DNA of 64,000 nt, from contig CM037476.1 of the NCBI GenBank assembly GCA_021014325.1, positions 12,622,827-12,686,826 on the forward strand. Direction: 5' to 3'. Below the pieces are notes generated by a model. The model did no database searches. It was not told the origin of the DNA and saw only the letters and a program-made list of their open reading frames with translations. Origin of the DNA: Plazaster borealis. Its lineage: Eukaryota > Echinodermata > Asteroidea > Forcipulatida > Labidiasteridae. This document shows, one piece after another, positions 1 through 11,581 of this stretch (its first letter is position 1; the number at the start of each line of letters is the position of its first letter). The position numbers and the translations under genes were made by a program.

Positions 1-173
1 TGGGATTTTCAGATAAAACAAAATTGTCTGATCACCTGCAGCCCTTTACTCATCACTATTCCCATCCTTCAAGTATTCCCCTTAAACATTAAACTTATAC
101 TGTATAGATCGCACATTCGAATTATCTCACAGAATTAAAGAAAACAACACTGTGTAAATCCCAGAATCATAAC

Positions 174-221
174 AAAGAAAGAAAGAAGAAGAAGAAGAAG
201 AAGAAGAAGAAGGAAGAAGAC
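174..221. repeat. (GAA)n purine simple repeat
   Basis: A run of GAA/AAG triplets about 48 bases long with one GGA interruption. It is a polypurine microsatellite with no coding role. Confidence 0.9.
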
Positions 222-1384
222 TTAAAAAAACAACTTTTCAATGACATCTATATTTCAAAACGATTGAAGTCACTTATAATTGTTTACAAAGTTACAGGGT
301 ACGTTGGGAACAATACACTGTGAGAGCAAATCAGACAAAAGACATAAGGGTAACAATTATTAGGGGGGGTATCCCTCGCCTGAAGAGACAAAAACCACGC
401 CCACTGCCCCCCCCCTTATGGAGCAGCTACCGCGTATTGAAAGACTCCTCTTACACTAAACCTGATCAAAGGGAGGAACCAGCATTATTGTTGGGTTTTC
501 TTATGAAAGATATAAAATTCCAAGGTAAAGGTGAAGTTGATATTTTTTTGGAAGAAGAAAAACAAAATACCTAGTTGAATTTAAGCTTTTCTTATCCCCA
601 AATCCCAATAACAGAAAAACATCCTTTCGGAATGGAGGGCAATGGCAACACATTAAGAAACACCTAAGTGAGTTTTCCTTCCGGGAACTAAGAAAACCGA
701 CGCCAACATTCTTCCCCACAGCTCTGGAATCTGCAACCCCATAAACCCCAAAAACTGCATTGAAAAAAAACACCTCTCCTCTCCAAACGACGATATCATT
801 CAATAGAACACAGAAGACGACGGCGATCCCACATTTAGAATGTCTAAGTGTATATTCTTCCGGGGCTGATGTATTTTCATTGATTATTTTTTCTTTTAGT
901 TGCTTGCCTTTTTCGCAACTGATCGATTCTCGACAGTGGTTTGTGAAAACACATATCTTTCACTGGTTGTATTTAAAGGGCCGCTGCATTAACACTTGTT
1001 ACAATTCCTTGTATTTCAAACTCCAGGGGCCTATTATTTGTTTTAGTGGAGGCGGAGCATTACTCCAAAGCTACTCGGTTTAGGGAGACGGTTTTAATGG
1101 CACGAACTATTAATGGCACCGTCCCGACCGTTGAGATCCTTCCGCCTACTATGACGTTGTCATTTTCAGGAGAAGTTTTTGACAGTTGTGTATTTTTTTG
1201 AAGTTGAAATGCAACATGAGCCGGTATACCATTTCGGTGTCAGTGTCTTTGAGGGTAGTAAGTGTTCTTATTTCAAAAATCGCATCAACGATATGGGACA
1301 TGGTTCGAAGTTACAGTGGCTGGACTGATGTGTAATTCTTAAACATTGCAGTAATGTTGCATGTATCGGTATATATATGCATAT
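222..1384. other. stretch without recognised genes
   Basis: I see only short open frames with no recognisable domain. The region has a short C-run near 405-415 and no clear repeat structure. Confidence 0.5.
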
Positions 1385-2350
1385 ATTGATAAACAAGCAG
1401 ACCAGTATCTTGTTATACAAGCAGGCCAGTATCTTGTTATACAAGCAGGCCAGTACCTTGTTATACAAGCAGGCCAGTACCTTGTTATACAAGCAGGCCA
1501 GTATCTTGTTATACATGCAGGCCAGTATCTTGTTATACAAGCAGGCCAGTATCTTGATAAACAAGCAGGCCAGTATCTTGTTATACAAGCATGCCAGTAC
1601 CTTGTTATACAAGCAGGCCAGTATCTTGTTATACATGCAGGCCAGTATCTTGATATACAAGCAGGCCAGTATCTTGATAAACAAGCAGGCCAGTACCTTG
1701 TTATACAAGCAGGCCAGTTCCTTGTTATACAAGCAGGCCAGTATCTTGCTATACATGCAGGCCAGTATCTTGTTATACAAGCAGGCCAGTATCTTGATAA
1801 ACAAGCAGGCCAGTATCTTGTTATACAAGCAGGCCAGTATCTTGTTATAAATGCAGGCCAGGATCTCGGTATACAAGCAGGCCAGTATCTTGTTATACAA
1901 GCAGGCCAGTATCTTGATAAACAAGCAGGCCAGTATCTTGTTATACAAGCAGGCCAGTATCTTGTTATACAAGCAGGCCAGTATATTGTTATAAATGCAG
2001 GCCAGGATCTTGGTATACAAGCATGCCAGTATATTGATATGCAAGCATGCCAGTATATTGTTATACAAGCAGGCCAGTATCTTGATAAACAAGCAGGCCA
2101 GTATCTTGTTATACAAGCAGGCCAGTATCTTGTTATACAAGCAGGCCAGTATATTGTTATAAATGCAGGCCAGGATCTTGGTATACAAGCATGCCAGTAT
2201 ATTGATATGCAAGCATGCCAGTACATTGATACACAAGCAGGCCAGTATATTGGTATATATACAGGCCTATATTGATATACATGCATGCCAGTATATTGAT
2301 ATATGCTTTACATGCAGGCCAGTATCTTGATATACAAGCAGGCCAGTATC
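1385..2350. repeat. 24-bp minisatellite with higher-order structure
   Basis: About forty copies of a 24-bp unit built on GCAGGCCAGTATCTTG followed by TTATACAA or variants. From 1391 to 2254 there are 36 regular units. Because 24 is a multiple of three, the array is open in several frames on both strands and reads as false proteins of 300-320 residues with eight-residue repeats such as QAGQYLVI. A variant unit containing GATAAACAAG recurs at units 1, 8, 13, 18, 23 and 30, giving higher-order steps of 7, 5, 5, 5 and 7 units. The blocks 1919-2086 and 2087-2254 are near-identical 168-bp copies. Confidence 0.95.
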
Positions 2351-2715
2351 TTGATACACAAGCAGGCCAGTATAATGATATAGGCTTTACACAAAGGCCA
2401 GTAAATTGATACACATGCGTGCAGGTCATCATCTTGATGTAATTGCAGCCCAGTGTATTGACACATTTTGATTGCTACAGTGTCTTTATACAGGAAGGAA
2501 GGCCAGTACCTTGATTCACATGCAGGCCAAAACCGTAATAGGCCTATACCTGCAGGCCAGTAATTGATACACATGCGCGCCACTACCTTATTAAACTTGT
2601 AGGCCAAATGTACTTGCAGGCCAGTATACACATGCATGTCAGTGTTTGATTAAGGCATGGGGACCAGTATCTTGATATATACTTGCAGGCCAGTATTTGA
2701 TAGACATGAACATGC
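2351..2715. repeat. degenerate flank of the 24-bp minisatellite
   Basis: Units with the core GCAGGCCAGTA continue at irregular spacing, with insertions and substitutions, and fade out near 2715. This looks like the old, decaying edge of the array at 1385-2350. Confidence 0.75.
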
Positions 2716-4220
2716 AGACAAATCCAATGTTATGATTGCCAGATCATTATTCATTATTTCGCAATGGACTATGTTCACAAGATGCAGTGGTTTGCGGTTG
2801 ATGTTGAATGTCTAACTCTGAATAGAAAATAAATCTCGAAACCTCCAAACAACAAACATACAAACAAACAATCAAAAACACACTGACTATGTACCTTAAA
2901 ATACATTAAATGCACCCTGGGCAGAACAACATGTAATTCCAAAATAACAAAAAGTGGTCGATGTTGACGCTGATGGTATCAGTATCTTCAAGATGCGATC
3001 ACAATCTTAACACAAGCTTCGAATAATGCCTCAAGTTGTCTCAAGTCATCAGTGAAATCTTCACAGAAAAAGTTGGACCAACTCTTGTCGGTCAGACCAT
3101 GATAGGAACGAGCAAATATTAAGCAGAGTCGCCATCGATAGCTGTGAATTTTACTGGTCAGTGATTCTTGTATTCTTCGTGGAGTACAGACAATGCAGCG
3201 ATCATGCGGGTAAAATCAACTTAGAGGATTATCGGCTGGAAATGGCAGAGTATCGATAAAAGACATTAGGGGCTCGCAGAGGGAGATGTTTAAATATTTA
3301 AACGATGTTTAGACGCCAGAATCGAGTATGTCATATGGGATCGATCTCTAGTATTTCGAATCTATTATTAATATAATGTTACAGACTGATGTATTTAACA
3401 ATAAGTTTTTTTTTTCTTGCAGGAGAGTGTATACACAGTTGGATGTCTTTTTCAAAATCTCTTTTGTTCATTCTGATTTATGTGGTTCCAAATCTATGTC
3501 ATTTTAATATCACCATCAACCAAAAAGGTATTCATGTTTTAATAGTGTGGAGCCATACTGAGACTGCATGCACAAGCCGTAACTTCGGAGAGTTTTAGTT
3601 TACTGGTGAAACACAGCAGCAAGGAATGAAGACGAGTGAGTTTTGTGAATAACAACATATTACAATCTTCTTTCAAAGCTCCATGATGATGTACACGTAC
3701 CATGTTTTTACAAACATGTTGACAGTCTCACATTAGCCCTGGCTCCAAGTGGGATGGAAGTTTAGGACGGAACAGACTTGTACGAATGCTTAATAGGCCC
3801 AGTCATGTAAAGCCCAAATCAGTAAACACGTTTGCTGTTTATCAACACAACCCATAGAGACTGCACCCGCGATGAACAAAATTAATGACAGTTCCATCCA
3901 ATATAAGCTTATCTCCTCAGTGCATTATAGACGGCTTATCTGACACACAAGAGTCTGTCACGGCACATAGAGCCCTCTACCCCCACGGACTTCTTAGCCT
4001 TACTACCCATTAAGCTAAAAGTCTGATTTGTTACGGGACAAGCAGAGAGATTATCCGATTGCAGAGCTGTATTCAGATGGCAGATTTACGGTCGGATACA
4101 AGGCGAAAGCTTGTAGGACCTAATCAGTGATAAAAAAGGAAAATAAGTGTTGTTTTCCCTCTGATGGTCACTTAATGATCTGCCCCGGTATTGGCAGATA
4201 TTGATTTATGCTGGACTCGG
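2716..4220. other. stretch without recognised genes
   Basis: Unique-looking, mostly AT-rich sequence. The only exon-like mark is a pyrimidine tract ending in TTGCAG at about 3403-3421, but the frame after it is not recognisable. Confidence 0.5.
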
Positions 4221-4235
4221 ATCAGCGTCGAAACT

Positions 4236-4690
4236 AGGGTAAAATCTTAGAGAGGGGCGGGGGTCACAAAAGGGGGTGCAACATTTTTCTAGGGGGGGGG
4301 GGTGGCACTTCTGGCCAATTAAAACAGTAGTTTCCGTTTGCATTTCTTGTAAACAAGCCCCTTTACAGCTCTATTGTTACGTCAATGACTATTTTTTTCT
4401 TACAACATAATCTGACGTCAGTGTAAAACCAAAGACATTGTAAGCGTGTAGATGAAAAATAGTTTTAAACACATTGAAATTATCATAAAATTCAAGCTAT
4501 TAAAGCTATTTAATGTACCAATTTACTATGATAATCGTTAATTCCAGAGGTCTAGATTTCAATTTGAATGTGTGTGCGTGTGTGTGGGGGGGGGGAGGGG
4601 GGGGGTGGTGGCAACCGGGGCACAAACATCAATTGGGGGAGCACGTGCCCCCGTGCGCCCCTGCCCCCCAGTCTGTTACACATGCTTATG
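4236..4690. repeat. G-rich low-complexity pair
   Basis: Two G-rich blocks, at about 4250-4310 and 4580-4680. Each has runs of nine or more guanines, and the second includes a CACGTGCCCCC stretch after GGGGGAG. They look like two decayed copies of one G-rich sequence and could form quadruplexes. Confidence 0.5.
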
Positions 4691-4779
4691 ATCCGGGTGG
4701 TGATAATGTCATAGCAAACATGATAGTATAAGATCTAGTTAAATAATTAATATATTTGTTGTAATTTTTAAAATAAGCA

Positions 4780-4862
4780 AGGGGGATTTAAGGCAAAACA
4801 CTTTCGAGGGAAGTTTTCCACCATGACCATTTTTATACCATGATGTAAGTCATGTGTAAATA
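4780..4862 (-). mobile_element. fragment of TTAA element, subfamily D
   Basis: On the minus strand this matches the 5' part of the element at 18971-19303: the same words for TGGTCATGGTGGAAAAC and the following GTTTTGCCT. The ends are missing. Confidence 0.45.
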
Positions 4863-5357
4863 TATAATAATATTTTATATTTCCAATATTACCAGCATAT
4901 TGTGTACATGCTTTGGAGTTATGATACGCCTTAATTTGGGGAAGTTACTTGTCTTTCTCTTCCTACACCATTTAAAAAAATTATCAAACCGCTTACAATC
5001 AACTTGTTAAATCGCCATCAACTGAGGTGATCATGTTTTCCTGACAATTCTCCCAAGTGGTTTAATGTGAGAGCGGTGAGAGTTTGTACACGTTCAATTG
5101 CTTGTATTTCTACACTTGGCATATCAAAATAAGAATCGAGTATGCATAAGGATCAGCTGTCTTGCGAACACACTCCCAGATCCTATACATTATCAAATTA
5201 CTAAAGTGAAGGATTCAGAAGGACTAGAGATAGCAGGCCCAAACATCAAGTGCTTACCACTGGGGGTCAGGCAATCCAATATTTTCAAGACCAAACAATA
5301 TTTGGTTTTGAGTTACATTATAGGAGAAGAGAAAAGTGGAGGAATTGGGCCTCGCTT

Positions 5358-5610
5358 TTAAAGGGAAGGTATACGTTTAGTAATTATTCATAAAATGAAT
5401 GGCAATACAAACTTACTTGGTAAGAAATGCAGAAGCTTCTGATAGTATAAAGCATTTTGAGAAACATTTCACTTTGAAGTAATGTGGTTATGGAAAAAAT
5501 ATATCAGTTTTTACCCAAACAAAATTTGAATCTGAGAAGCGTTTCTGTCAGAGAACCGTTTCTCAGATTGTATATTCCAATTGATTTTTCTTCCTGTGTG
5601 GACATAACCA
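5358..5610 (-). mobile_element. truncated TTAA element, subfamily C
   Basis: It begins TTAAAGGGAAGGTATACG and runs through TGGCAATACAAACTTACTTGG and the hairpin-like GAATCTGAGAAGC...CGTTTCTCAGATT. It stops at the GACATAACC word, where the copies at 22259 and 56714 continue. The other end is absent, so this copy is truncated or recombined. Its orientation is opposite to the copy at 22259. Confidence 0.7.
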
Positions 5611-5956
5611 AGAGCAAGAGTGTATGGGTGAAAACAAGCAGAAAGCCTGGTTTTAGGCTGAAACATCCTGAAAGAAGCAACCAGGTCGGACACACTGGTG
5701 GCACATTTACCATGAAAATATTTACACTGTATATGAAAGACAGAGGCTGGCTGCAGACCTATCGGTGAGAAAGAGGTTGTAACGTTGCTCCCAAATCACC
5801 AACAAGATTAGCAATACACTTCTGCACTTATGATAATAAAGATCCAAACTGGTTTTACGGGAATCTAAAAGGACAAGACTACAATTAATTTCAGAAAGCT
5901 TGTCAATTGCCCGAAACACCGAAGGAGTTTCTGCTAACAAGACAGATCGTTTGACC

Positions 5957-6298
5957 TTAAAGGTATTGTACACTTTTGGTAACAGCTCAAAATCAGTGTC
6001 CACATTTTATGTGATTCAACATGTGCATGAACTAACAAACCAGAAAGTTTGAGCTCAATTGGTCATCGAGATCACGAGAAAATAGTAAAAAGAGACCTTA
6101 TGTGTTTTCTGTTTTTTCAAAATATCGCGCGTGATAAAAACTATTGTTTTACTCATTTCTCAGAAACGATAGCATTTTAGGCAGAAATATTTTAAGGAAC
6201 CCTTTCAACCATTACTTACTTTAAATCATGTAAGTTGTGTGTGAATCAGTGAACATTTGTGTTTTTCGATATTACCAATAGTGTACAGGGCCTTTAAG
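5957..6298 (+). mobile_element. TTAA element, subfamily B
   Basis: An element of about 340 bp bounded by TTAAAGGTATTGTACAC and GTGTACAGGGCCTTTAA, which are inverted repeats of each other. A second, inverted copy at 27458-27799 shares the interior words ATATCGCGCGTGAT and CAGAAACGATAGCATTTTAG. It has no coding capacity and is presumably mobilised by a transposase encoded elsewhere. Confidence 0.8.
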
Positions 6299-6654
6299 AC
6301 TGTAAGTAACCTCTCTTGCCGATACATGTAGAGTGGCTGTCAAATATCATGTAGTATTCTTAATTTGAAGTCAGGGGGAAGCAGACCTAGTTTTCTTATT
6401 CCTTCCAAAGGGACTCAATCTGAAGCAATTTGTAAATTTCAATAACATCATCTGGAACGCAAATCTCAGATGTTCCGACCCTTGAAACTTCAACCTTAGT
6501 TTCTATTTCGAGCCTCAGATCTGAAGGAAGAGAGAGAAAACTATCGCTATACCAACACGGAGGGAATTCCTGGTTTTGTGAAACCGATATCTATAATGAC
6601 AAAACTTGATTGCTCTTTGAATCCGTAATTGGGGCAAGGTGAAAGTGTCTGCAC

Positions 6655-6780
6655 GTTGCGCCTTGGGCCGTTTCGGAATTAGCGGCTGCAGCTACGGCTA
6701 CGGCTGTGGCTGGAAGACTGCCCTTAGCAACAACCTTACCAACTACAGCCGCCAATTCAGGCGCTGATTTGTTTCAATAA
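6655..6780. repeat. GGCTACGGCTACGGCTG-type dispersed repeat
   Basis: Contains GGGCCGTTTCGGAATTAGCGG followed by short alternating GGCTAC/GGCTGT words. A related word group (TACGGCTACGGCTTAAC) occurs at 30610-30690, which suggests a dispersed short element. The ends are not clear. Confidence 0.4.
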
Positions 6781-6877
6781 TGTGCTTAATAATCGCAACC
6801 GATCATCATTTGGTGTTCATAGAACTATGGCACGGGACATTGGTATACATTGAGTTTTTGTGCTTTATTTCCCGTCT

Positions 6878-7320
6878 TTAAAGGTATTTTACTGGAATGG
6901 TAAAGTTGACAGCGTAGTCGCAGACAGTGCTCATGTTTTGTGTGATCAACCATGAAATAACAAACCTGTGAAAATTTGGGCTTTATCCGTTGTGTGAGTC
7001 AAACTTAATCCGTTGTGTGAAAATTTGGGTTTAACCCGTTGTGTGAGTCAGGAGAAAACAGTAAAAAATCACACACAATTGTCAGCATGTAAACACATTG
7101 TCCCTGATTTAGTTGAAACAACCGAAATCAGCTGTTGCGTTTCTTTAGGTTTTCAGATACAGTTTAATCGAATATGACTTCACTTTAGAGGGAAATATTT
7201 CACGGAGAAAAAAAACCCGGTTCTAGTATAATCAGAGAGTTTTTCAGACTAAAATTAAACAATGGTACTTTTTATCCTCAACCAATCCTGTATAATAACT
7301 TTTACTTTGGGGGAAAGTCC
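6878..7320 (+). mobile_element. diverged TTAA element with internal triplication
   Basis: Starts TTAAAGGTATTTTACTGG and shares the words AACAAACCTGTGAAAATTTG with subfamily A. A 15-20 bp phrase ending CCGTTGTGTGAGTCA is repeated three times at about 6988-7045. The right end is uncertain. Confidence 0.5.
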
Positions 7321-8005
7321 ACCAGACTGCAGGGCTTGTAGCTCGATATGTTCACTGGACAACAATTGTTTTAAAGACCAGAATCAAAATAAGAAAAATC
7401 TTCACAGTTCAACAGTTTAAACAATTGTTATTTGAAAAAGCACATAAGACATGAAGATTTATTCCATTTGAATTATGGGTGAGTATACTTTGATACTCAC
7501 CCTCAACAGAATTGAAACAGATTTATCAGACTCAAAGTTCACATTTGAACATCATTTGTTAATACCTTTAATGCTTTAATACACCCATGAGTAATTATGC
7601 AAGATACATTTGTAACCCTCCATTATCATATACCCGGCGGACATAACGACTCATGATACCGGCACACGACGGATAGTCATCCCGTGAAACACTTGCTCAT
7701 CATCTTTAAGAAAACAAATGCCTGCGTTTCTTAATTGACCGCTGTGTATTTTCAGAAGGCTTTGGGTTGGAACAAGTACTAAGATGTTCGTATAGGAGAA
7801 GATAAATCTCGACCTGAGAAAGTACAGTGGCATTCCATCTTGAAGGTTGATCGTTGGCAATGGTCGGTTTCTTGTGTAAACAATCAACTCTGATTGGTCT
7901 TTGTATACATTCGATAAGATGATCTTAAATTTGTGAAACTAGTATAAGGCCAGTTAGATTCCAATATGAAATAAGCAAAAGCTTGCAGATTTTAATTTGA
8001 AATTT
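7321..8005. other. stretch without recognised genes
   Basis: Short open frames only; nothing recognisable. Confidence 0.5.
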
Positions 8006-8925
8006 GGATTTGAAACTTTGTATGGTGGAGATACAATCTAGTAAGGTTTGCAGTAACACCATGTACATAGACTTGAAACTGTTCATGATGGAGATACAAT
8101 CTAGTAAGGTATGCTTAAAGGCACTGAACACTTTTGGTAATTGTCAAAGATCAGTGTTCTCACTTGGTGTATCCCAACATATGCATAAAATAACAAGCCT
8201 GTGAAAATTTGAGCTCAATTGGTCATCGAAGTTGCAAGAAAATGATGAAAGAAAAAACGCCCTTGTTGTACAAATTTGTGTGCTTTCAGATAGGAATAAA
8301 AACTTCTTGCAAGAAGTTTTTATTGTTTTAGTGAGAAATTACCTCTTTCTCAAAAACTACGTTACTTCAGAGGGAGTCGTTTCCTACAATGTTTTATACT
8401 ATCAACAGCTCTCCGTTGCTTGTTACCAAGTAAGTTTTTATGCTAATATTTGTTTTGAGTCATTACCAAACGTGTACGATACCTTTAACCCCATGTGCAT
8501 GCACGTGACTAGGATTTGAAACTTTGCATGGTGGGAATACAACCTAGTAAGGTTTGCAGTGACACCATGTACATGAGTATATAGGATTTGAAACTGTGCA
8601 TGGTGGAGATACAATCAAGTAAGTTTTGCAGTAACACCAGTGCATGAGTAGAATTTGAAACTCTGCATAGTGGAGATACAATCTGGTAAGTTTTGCAGTA
8701 ACACCATGTACATGGGTAGGATTTGAAACTTTGCATGGTGGAGATACAACCTAGTGAGGTTTGCAGTAACACCATGTACATGAGTATATAGGATTTGAAA
8801 CTTTGCATAGTGGAGATACAACCTAAGTTTTGCAGTAACACCATGTGCATGGGTAGGATTTGAAACTTTGTATGGTGGAGATACAATATAGTAAGTTTTG
8901 CAGTAACACCATGTACGTTTGAAAT
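8006..8925. repeat. 65-70 bp tandem array split by a TTAA element
   Basis: About eight units starting with GGATTTGAAACTTTGCATGG and containing GGAGATACAATCTAGTAAG and GCAGTAACACCATGTACATG. Units begin near 8006, 8070, 8512, 8580, 8647, 8717, 8789 and 8855, with unit lengths of 62-72 bp. The second unit is interrupted by the element at 8115-8488. Minus-strand frames over the array are open and produce false repeat peptides. Confidence 0.9.
8115..8488 (+). mobile_element. TTAA element, subfamily A, copy 1 (nested)
   Basis: Begins TTAAAGGCACTGAACAC and ends GTGTACGATACCTTTAA. These are inverted repeats extending inward to TTTGGTAATT and its complement. The interior has the palindrome AACTTCTTGCAAGAAGTT. 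It sits inside a tandem-repeat unit. Removing it and one TTAA restores a normal unit, which identifies TTAA as the target-site duplication. Non-coding and non-autonomous. Confidence 0.92.
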
Positions 8926-9298
8926 TCACTGATTATTTGCAATTGACATTCCTCCGGAAAACTGTATCCGTCTGAAATAATGTCAAAGTCGAGAAAGATA
9001 GTGCAGCAATGTAAATATAAACTGCAATAAATCAGTTAAACATGTCAAACGTTTCACTAAAACGAGATCACCTTTCTTGATGATCCCCCAAGTCTGTTTG
9101 TATCGCGCGTTAAATATAGGTGATGACATTTCAGTTTGTTTTCCCCATTAGGAAATTGTCCTTATTACGAATGCAGGTACAGCTGGACCATATGTTTCGA
9201 GTGTCATCGTCCCGATGCTGAAACAATGCAAGTATTATAATTTACATTTCCCGTAAATAATTAAAATTCCACATCGCGCATGCGCACTAATACTGCAG
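8926..9298. other. stretch without recognised genes
   Basis: No gene or repeat recognised. Confidence 0.4.
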
Positions 9299-9448
9299 GG
9301 CTCGATTTTATAAAGCGCTGAATCTTAAGATGAGTTGTTATTGCCAGAGTGATTTATGATTAAGTAGTAACATCACCCTTTTGCTCAACAATTAAGATTG
9401 ATACACAATAATTAAGATCAATCTGAGCTCTTTGTGAAATCGGCCCCC
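9299..9448. mobile_element. small TIR element with ATCTTAAG interior
   Basis: Left end CTCGATTTTATAAAGCGCTG and right end CTTTGTGAAATCGGCCC are imperfect inverted repeats (CGATTTCATAAAGCGCT type). The interior has inverted ATCTTAA/TTAAGAT words. It directly precedes an E element. Confidence 0.6.
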
Positions 9449-9456
9449 CCCCCTCG

Positions 9457-9644
9457 ACCCAATTTCATAAAGATGCTGAAGCAGAAAAATATTGCTTAAA
9501 CATTTTCTGCTAAGCTAAAATAAGCAGGACACCAGTCACAGTTTGTAAATGTGACATGGTAGTTTGCCTGGTAACCTTATTTTGGTAAGCATAATTTTTG
9601 CTTACTACTTTAGGTGCTTAAGCAGCTTAATGAAATTGGGCCCT
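9457..9644 (+). mobile_element. family E element, copy 1
   Basis: Left end ACCCAATTTCATAAAGATGC and right end GCTTAATGAAATTGGGCCC are inverted repeats. The interior has the diagnostic words AAGCAGGACACCAGTCACAG and GGTAAGCATAATTTTTGCTT. Near full length, about 190 bp, non-coding. Used here as the reference for the nested copies at 45442 and 56673. Confidence 0.8.
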
Positions 9645-9762
9645 GGTTGGCAAACTGAGAAAACATAGCGCCCCTTTGTATGGGGCTGGTGATGCCTTGA
9701 CGCATAATACGCGTTTGGGCGACTGCCTAGTGCACAACTCCATGGCGTTTGCCAACCAATAG
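9645..9762. repeat. inverted-repeat pair GGTTGGCAAAC
   Basis: GGTTGGCAAAC at about 9645-9657 recurs in inverted form, GTTTGCCAACC, near 9747-9757. It encloses about 90 bases with GCGCCCC words. Possibly a small fold-back element abutting the E copy. Confidence 0.4.
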
Positions 9763-10895
9763 TGTCTGTACGTATGCGTGAATAGAATTAGCATATTTCA
9801 TGCGAAAGACGAGTGGTCTAATGATAGATTGTTAAAAATAGAAGAAAACAACACGTTTCCTCGAGTATACTATAGAATCATGTTCTTTTGAACAGAAAAT
9901 ATCAACATGTTCACTTGCAATTTGATTGATTAATGGGGCTTGACCAAGTATCCCCCGGGGGGGGGGAACATTTGTTTACATTTTGTTCTTAAAATATATT
10001 CTCTTCGGTTGAGTGACTATGCACGACTTGACACGCACCACCTTTATTTAACTACCGTAACACCTGTTGCAGTTATGTACTGTTTAATTTTTGTGTATGG
10101 CATTTTAAACAATGTGAATCTTGTATTACAACTGATTTATTGGGGAAAAAACAAACAAACAAGCGAACAAACAAAACACCCTAACAAACACACAAACAGC
10201 TTTAAGACGGAAACAAATCATTTATGTATTATGTTCTTGCTCGACACCATCAACCGTGTGCCATCTTGAACCAAAGTCGCTCGATTAAGACACGGCCTAT
10301 CAAAAACAAAGCTAAATAGAGAATACAGCCCGGATCCTATTGAATTTATGGCACTCCATATTCATATTTTGGAAATGAGTTACAGGGAAACTTCACATGC
10401 AAATAGTACAATCCCACTCTAACAGTACAAATGAATGTCCATGAACTTAATGTTGGCGATAAAACAAAAATAACCGCACGTGTTAAACAACCGGCAGCTC
10501 AAATCGACTGAAATTTGCGTGCAAGATAATTCAAGCGGAACGTTTTCGGTGCATTCCGAGTTTAATGAATTATGACATTTATAAAATAGATGCGTTTGTG
10601 GGATGCCAGCCTAAACTCGAGCTGATGACCTTCAACTTGCTATTTATAGAAATGTTGAACGAGAGCAGTAGCTGATTAGGAACACAGGAGTATGACAGAT
10701 TTGGCCTTTAGCATCCGTTTAATTTAATCAACTTGGTTATATTTTGATTGTTGTATGGAAAATCCAATCAACTTTTGATAATGTCTGCTGTTACACAAAG
10801 CAAAGAAGATGACACAAAAAAATATACAGAAGATAGACGGCGGGTTTCCATAACAACGGCAGTTCAATCAACGGAATAATGTTGAGATCAAGTAG
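9763..10895. other. stretch without recognised genes
   Basis: AT-rich. There is a C/G run at 9954-9968 and an AACAAACAAAC-type low-complexity stretch near 10148-10200. Frames up to 109 codons have no recognisable domain. Confidence 0.5.
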
Positions 10896-11046
10896 AGAAA
10901 ATAAATAGAAATAGAAGAAATAGAGATATAAGAAATAGAAGAAATAGAGATATAAGAAATAGAAGAAATAGAGATATAAGAAATAAAAAAAATAGAGATA
11001 TAAGAAATAGAAGAAATAGAGATATAAGAGATAGAGAAATAGAGCG
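10896..11046. repeat. 24-bp purine-rich minisatellite
   Basis: GAGATATA recurs at exactly 24-base spacing (10923, 10947, 10971, 10995, 11019) within AGAAATAGAAGAAATAGAG-type units. The minus strand is open through it and reads as an ISYISISS-like false peptide. Confidence 0.9.
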
Positions 11047-11580
11047 ATGAGTTGAGTAGAAGAGGGAACAAAAATGACTTTTTTATTCCTTGCAGACGCG
11101 ACGACAAAATACGCAAGATTCTACTGTTTTTCTTCATTAGCGGACAAACTACCACTCGATCTAAGAACCTACAGGGGACAGATTTAAAATAATTAGTTCC
11201 AACCACATTCTCAGAACCCCATCAAACAACCCATCTCAACTCCCCCTGAAGGAAACGCAGACATAGATTTTCACAAAAGGCAGGACCGGTGGCAGCAAAT
11301 AGTTGAAAGAAAAAACAACACAGTGCTCTAAATTTAATTGGGTTGATCAGTGTGTCAGTTTAACAACTGGAAATCCGCCGGCTAAACCTTATATAAGATA
11401 CAAATAATGGTTGTAAACAGTTTACTTTATTCCACAATAAGCAAATAAGACTATTGTTTAAAATATTTTAAAGCATCTCATAAAATTGGGGAGTCTATAT
11501 TGGCATATTTTGTTAATCAATTTGAATGTGCCATTTTGTAAACGCTGGAGTTATTTAACGTTGGATCATAGAGGTACTGA
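11047..11580. other. stretch without recognised genes
   Basis: Nothing recognisable on either strand. Confidence 0.45.
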
Positions 11581-11581
11581 T

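Noticed and set aside
1391..2254. CRISPR-like array
   Set aside because: Units are contiguous 24-mers without unique spacers, and the sequence is eukaryotic in character.
1268..2286. Three open frames of 304-322 codons over the minisatellite
   Set aside because: They exist only because a stop-free 24-bp unit is repeated; three overlapping frames on two strands cannot all be genes and none has upstream or downstream gene structure.
3403..3598. Splice acceptor and following frame
   Set aside because: The pyrimidine tract and CAG are good, but the peptide is not recognisable and no donor or neighbour exon supports it.
8290..8325. Heat-shock element in the subfamily A palindrome
   Set aside because: TTC and GAA are separated by six bases here, not the two required for adjacent heat-shock units.
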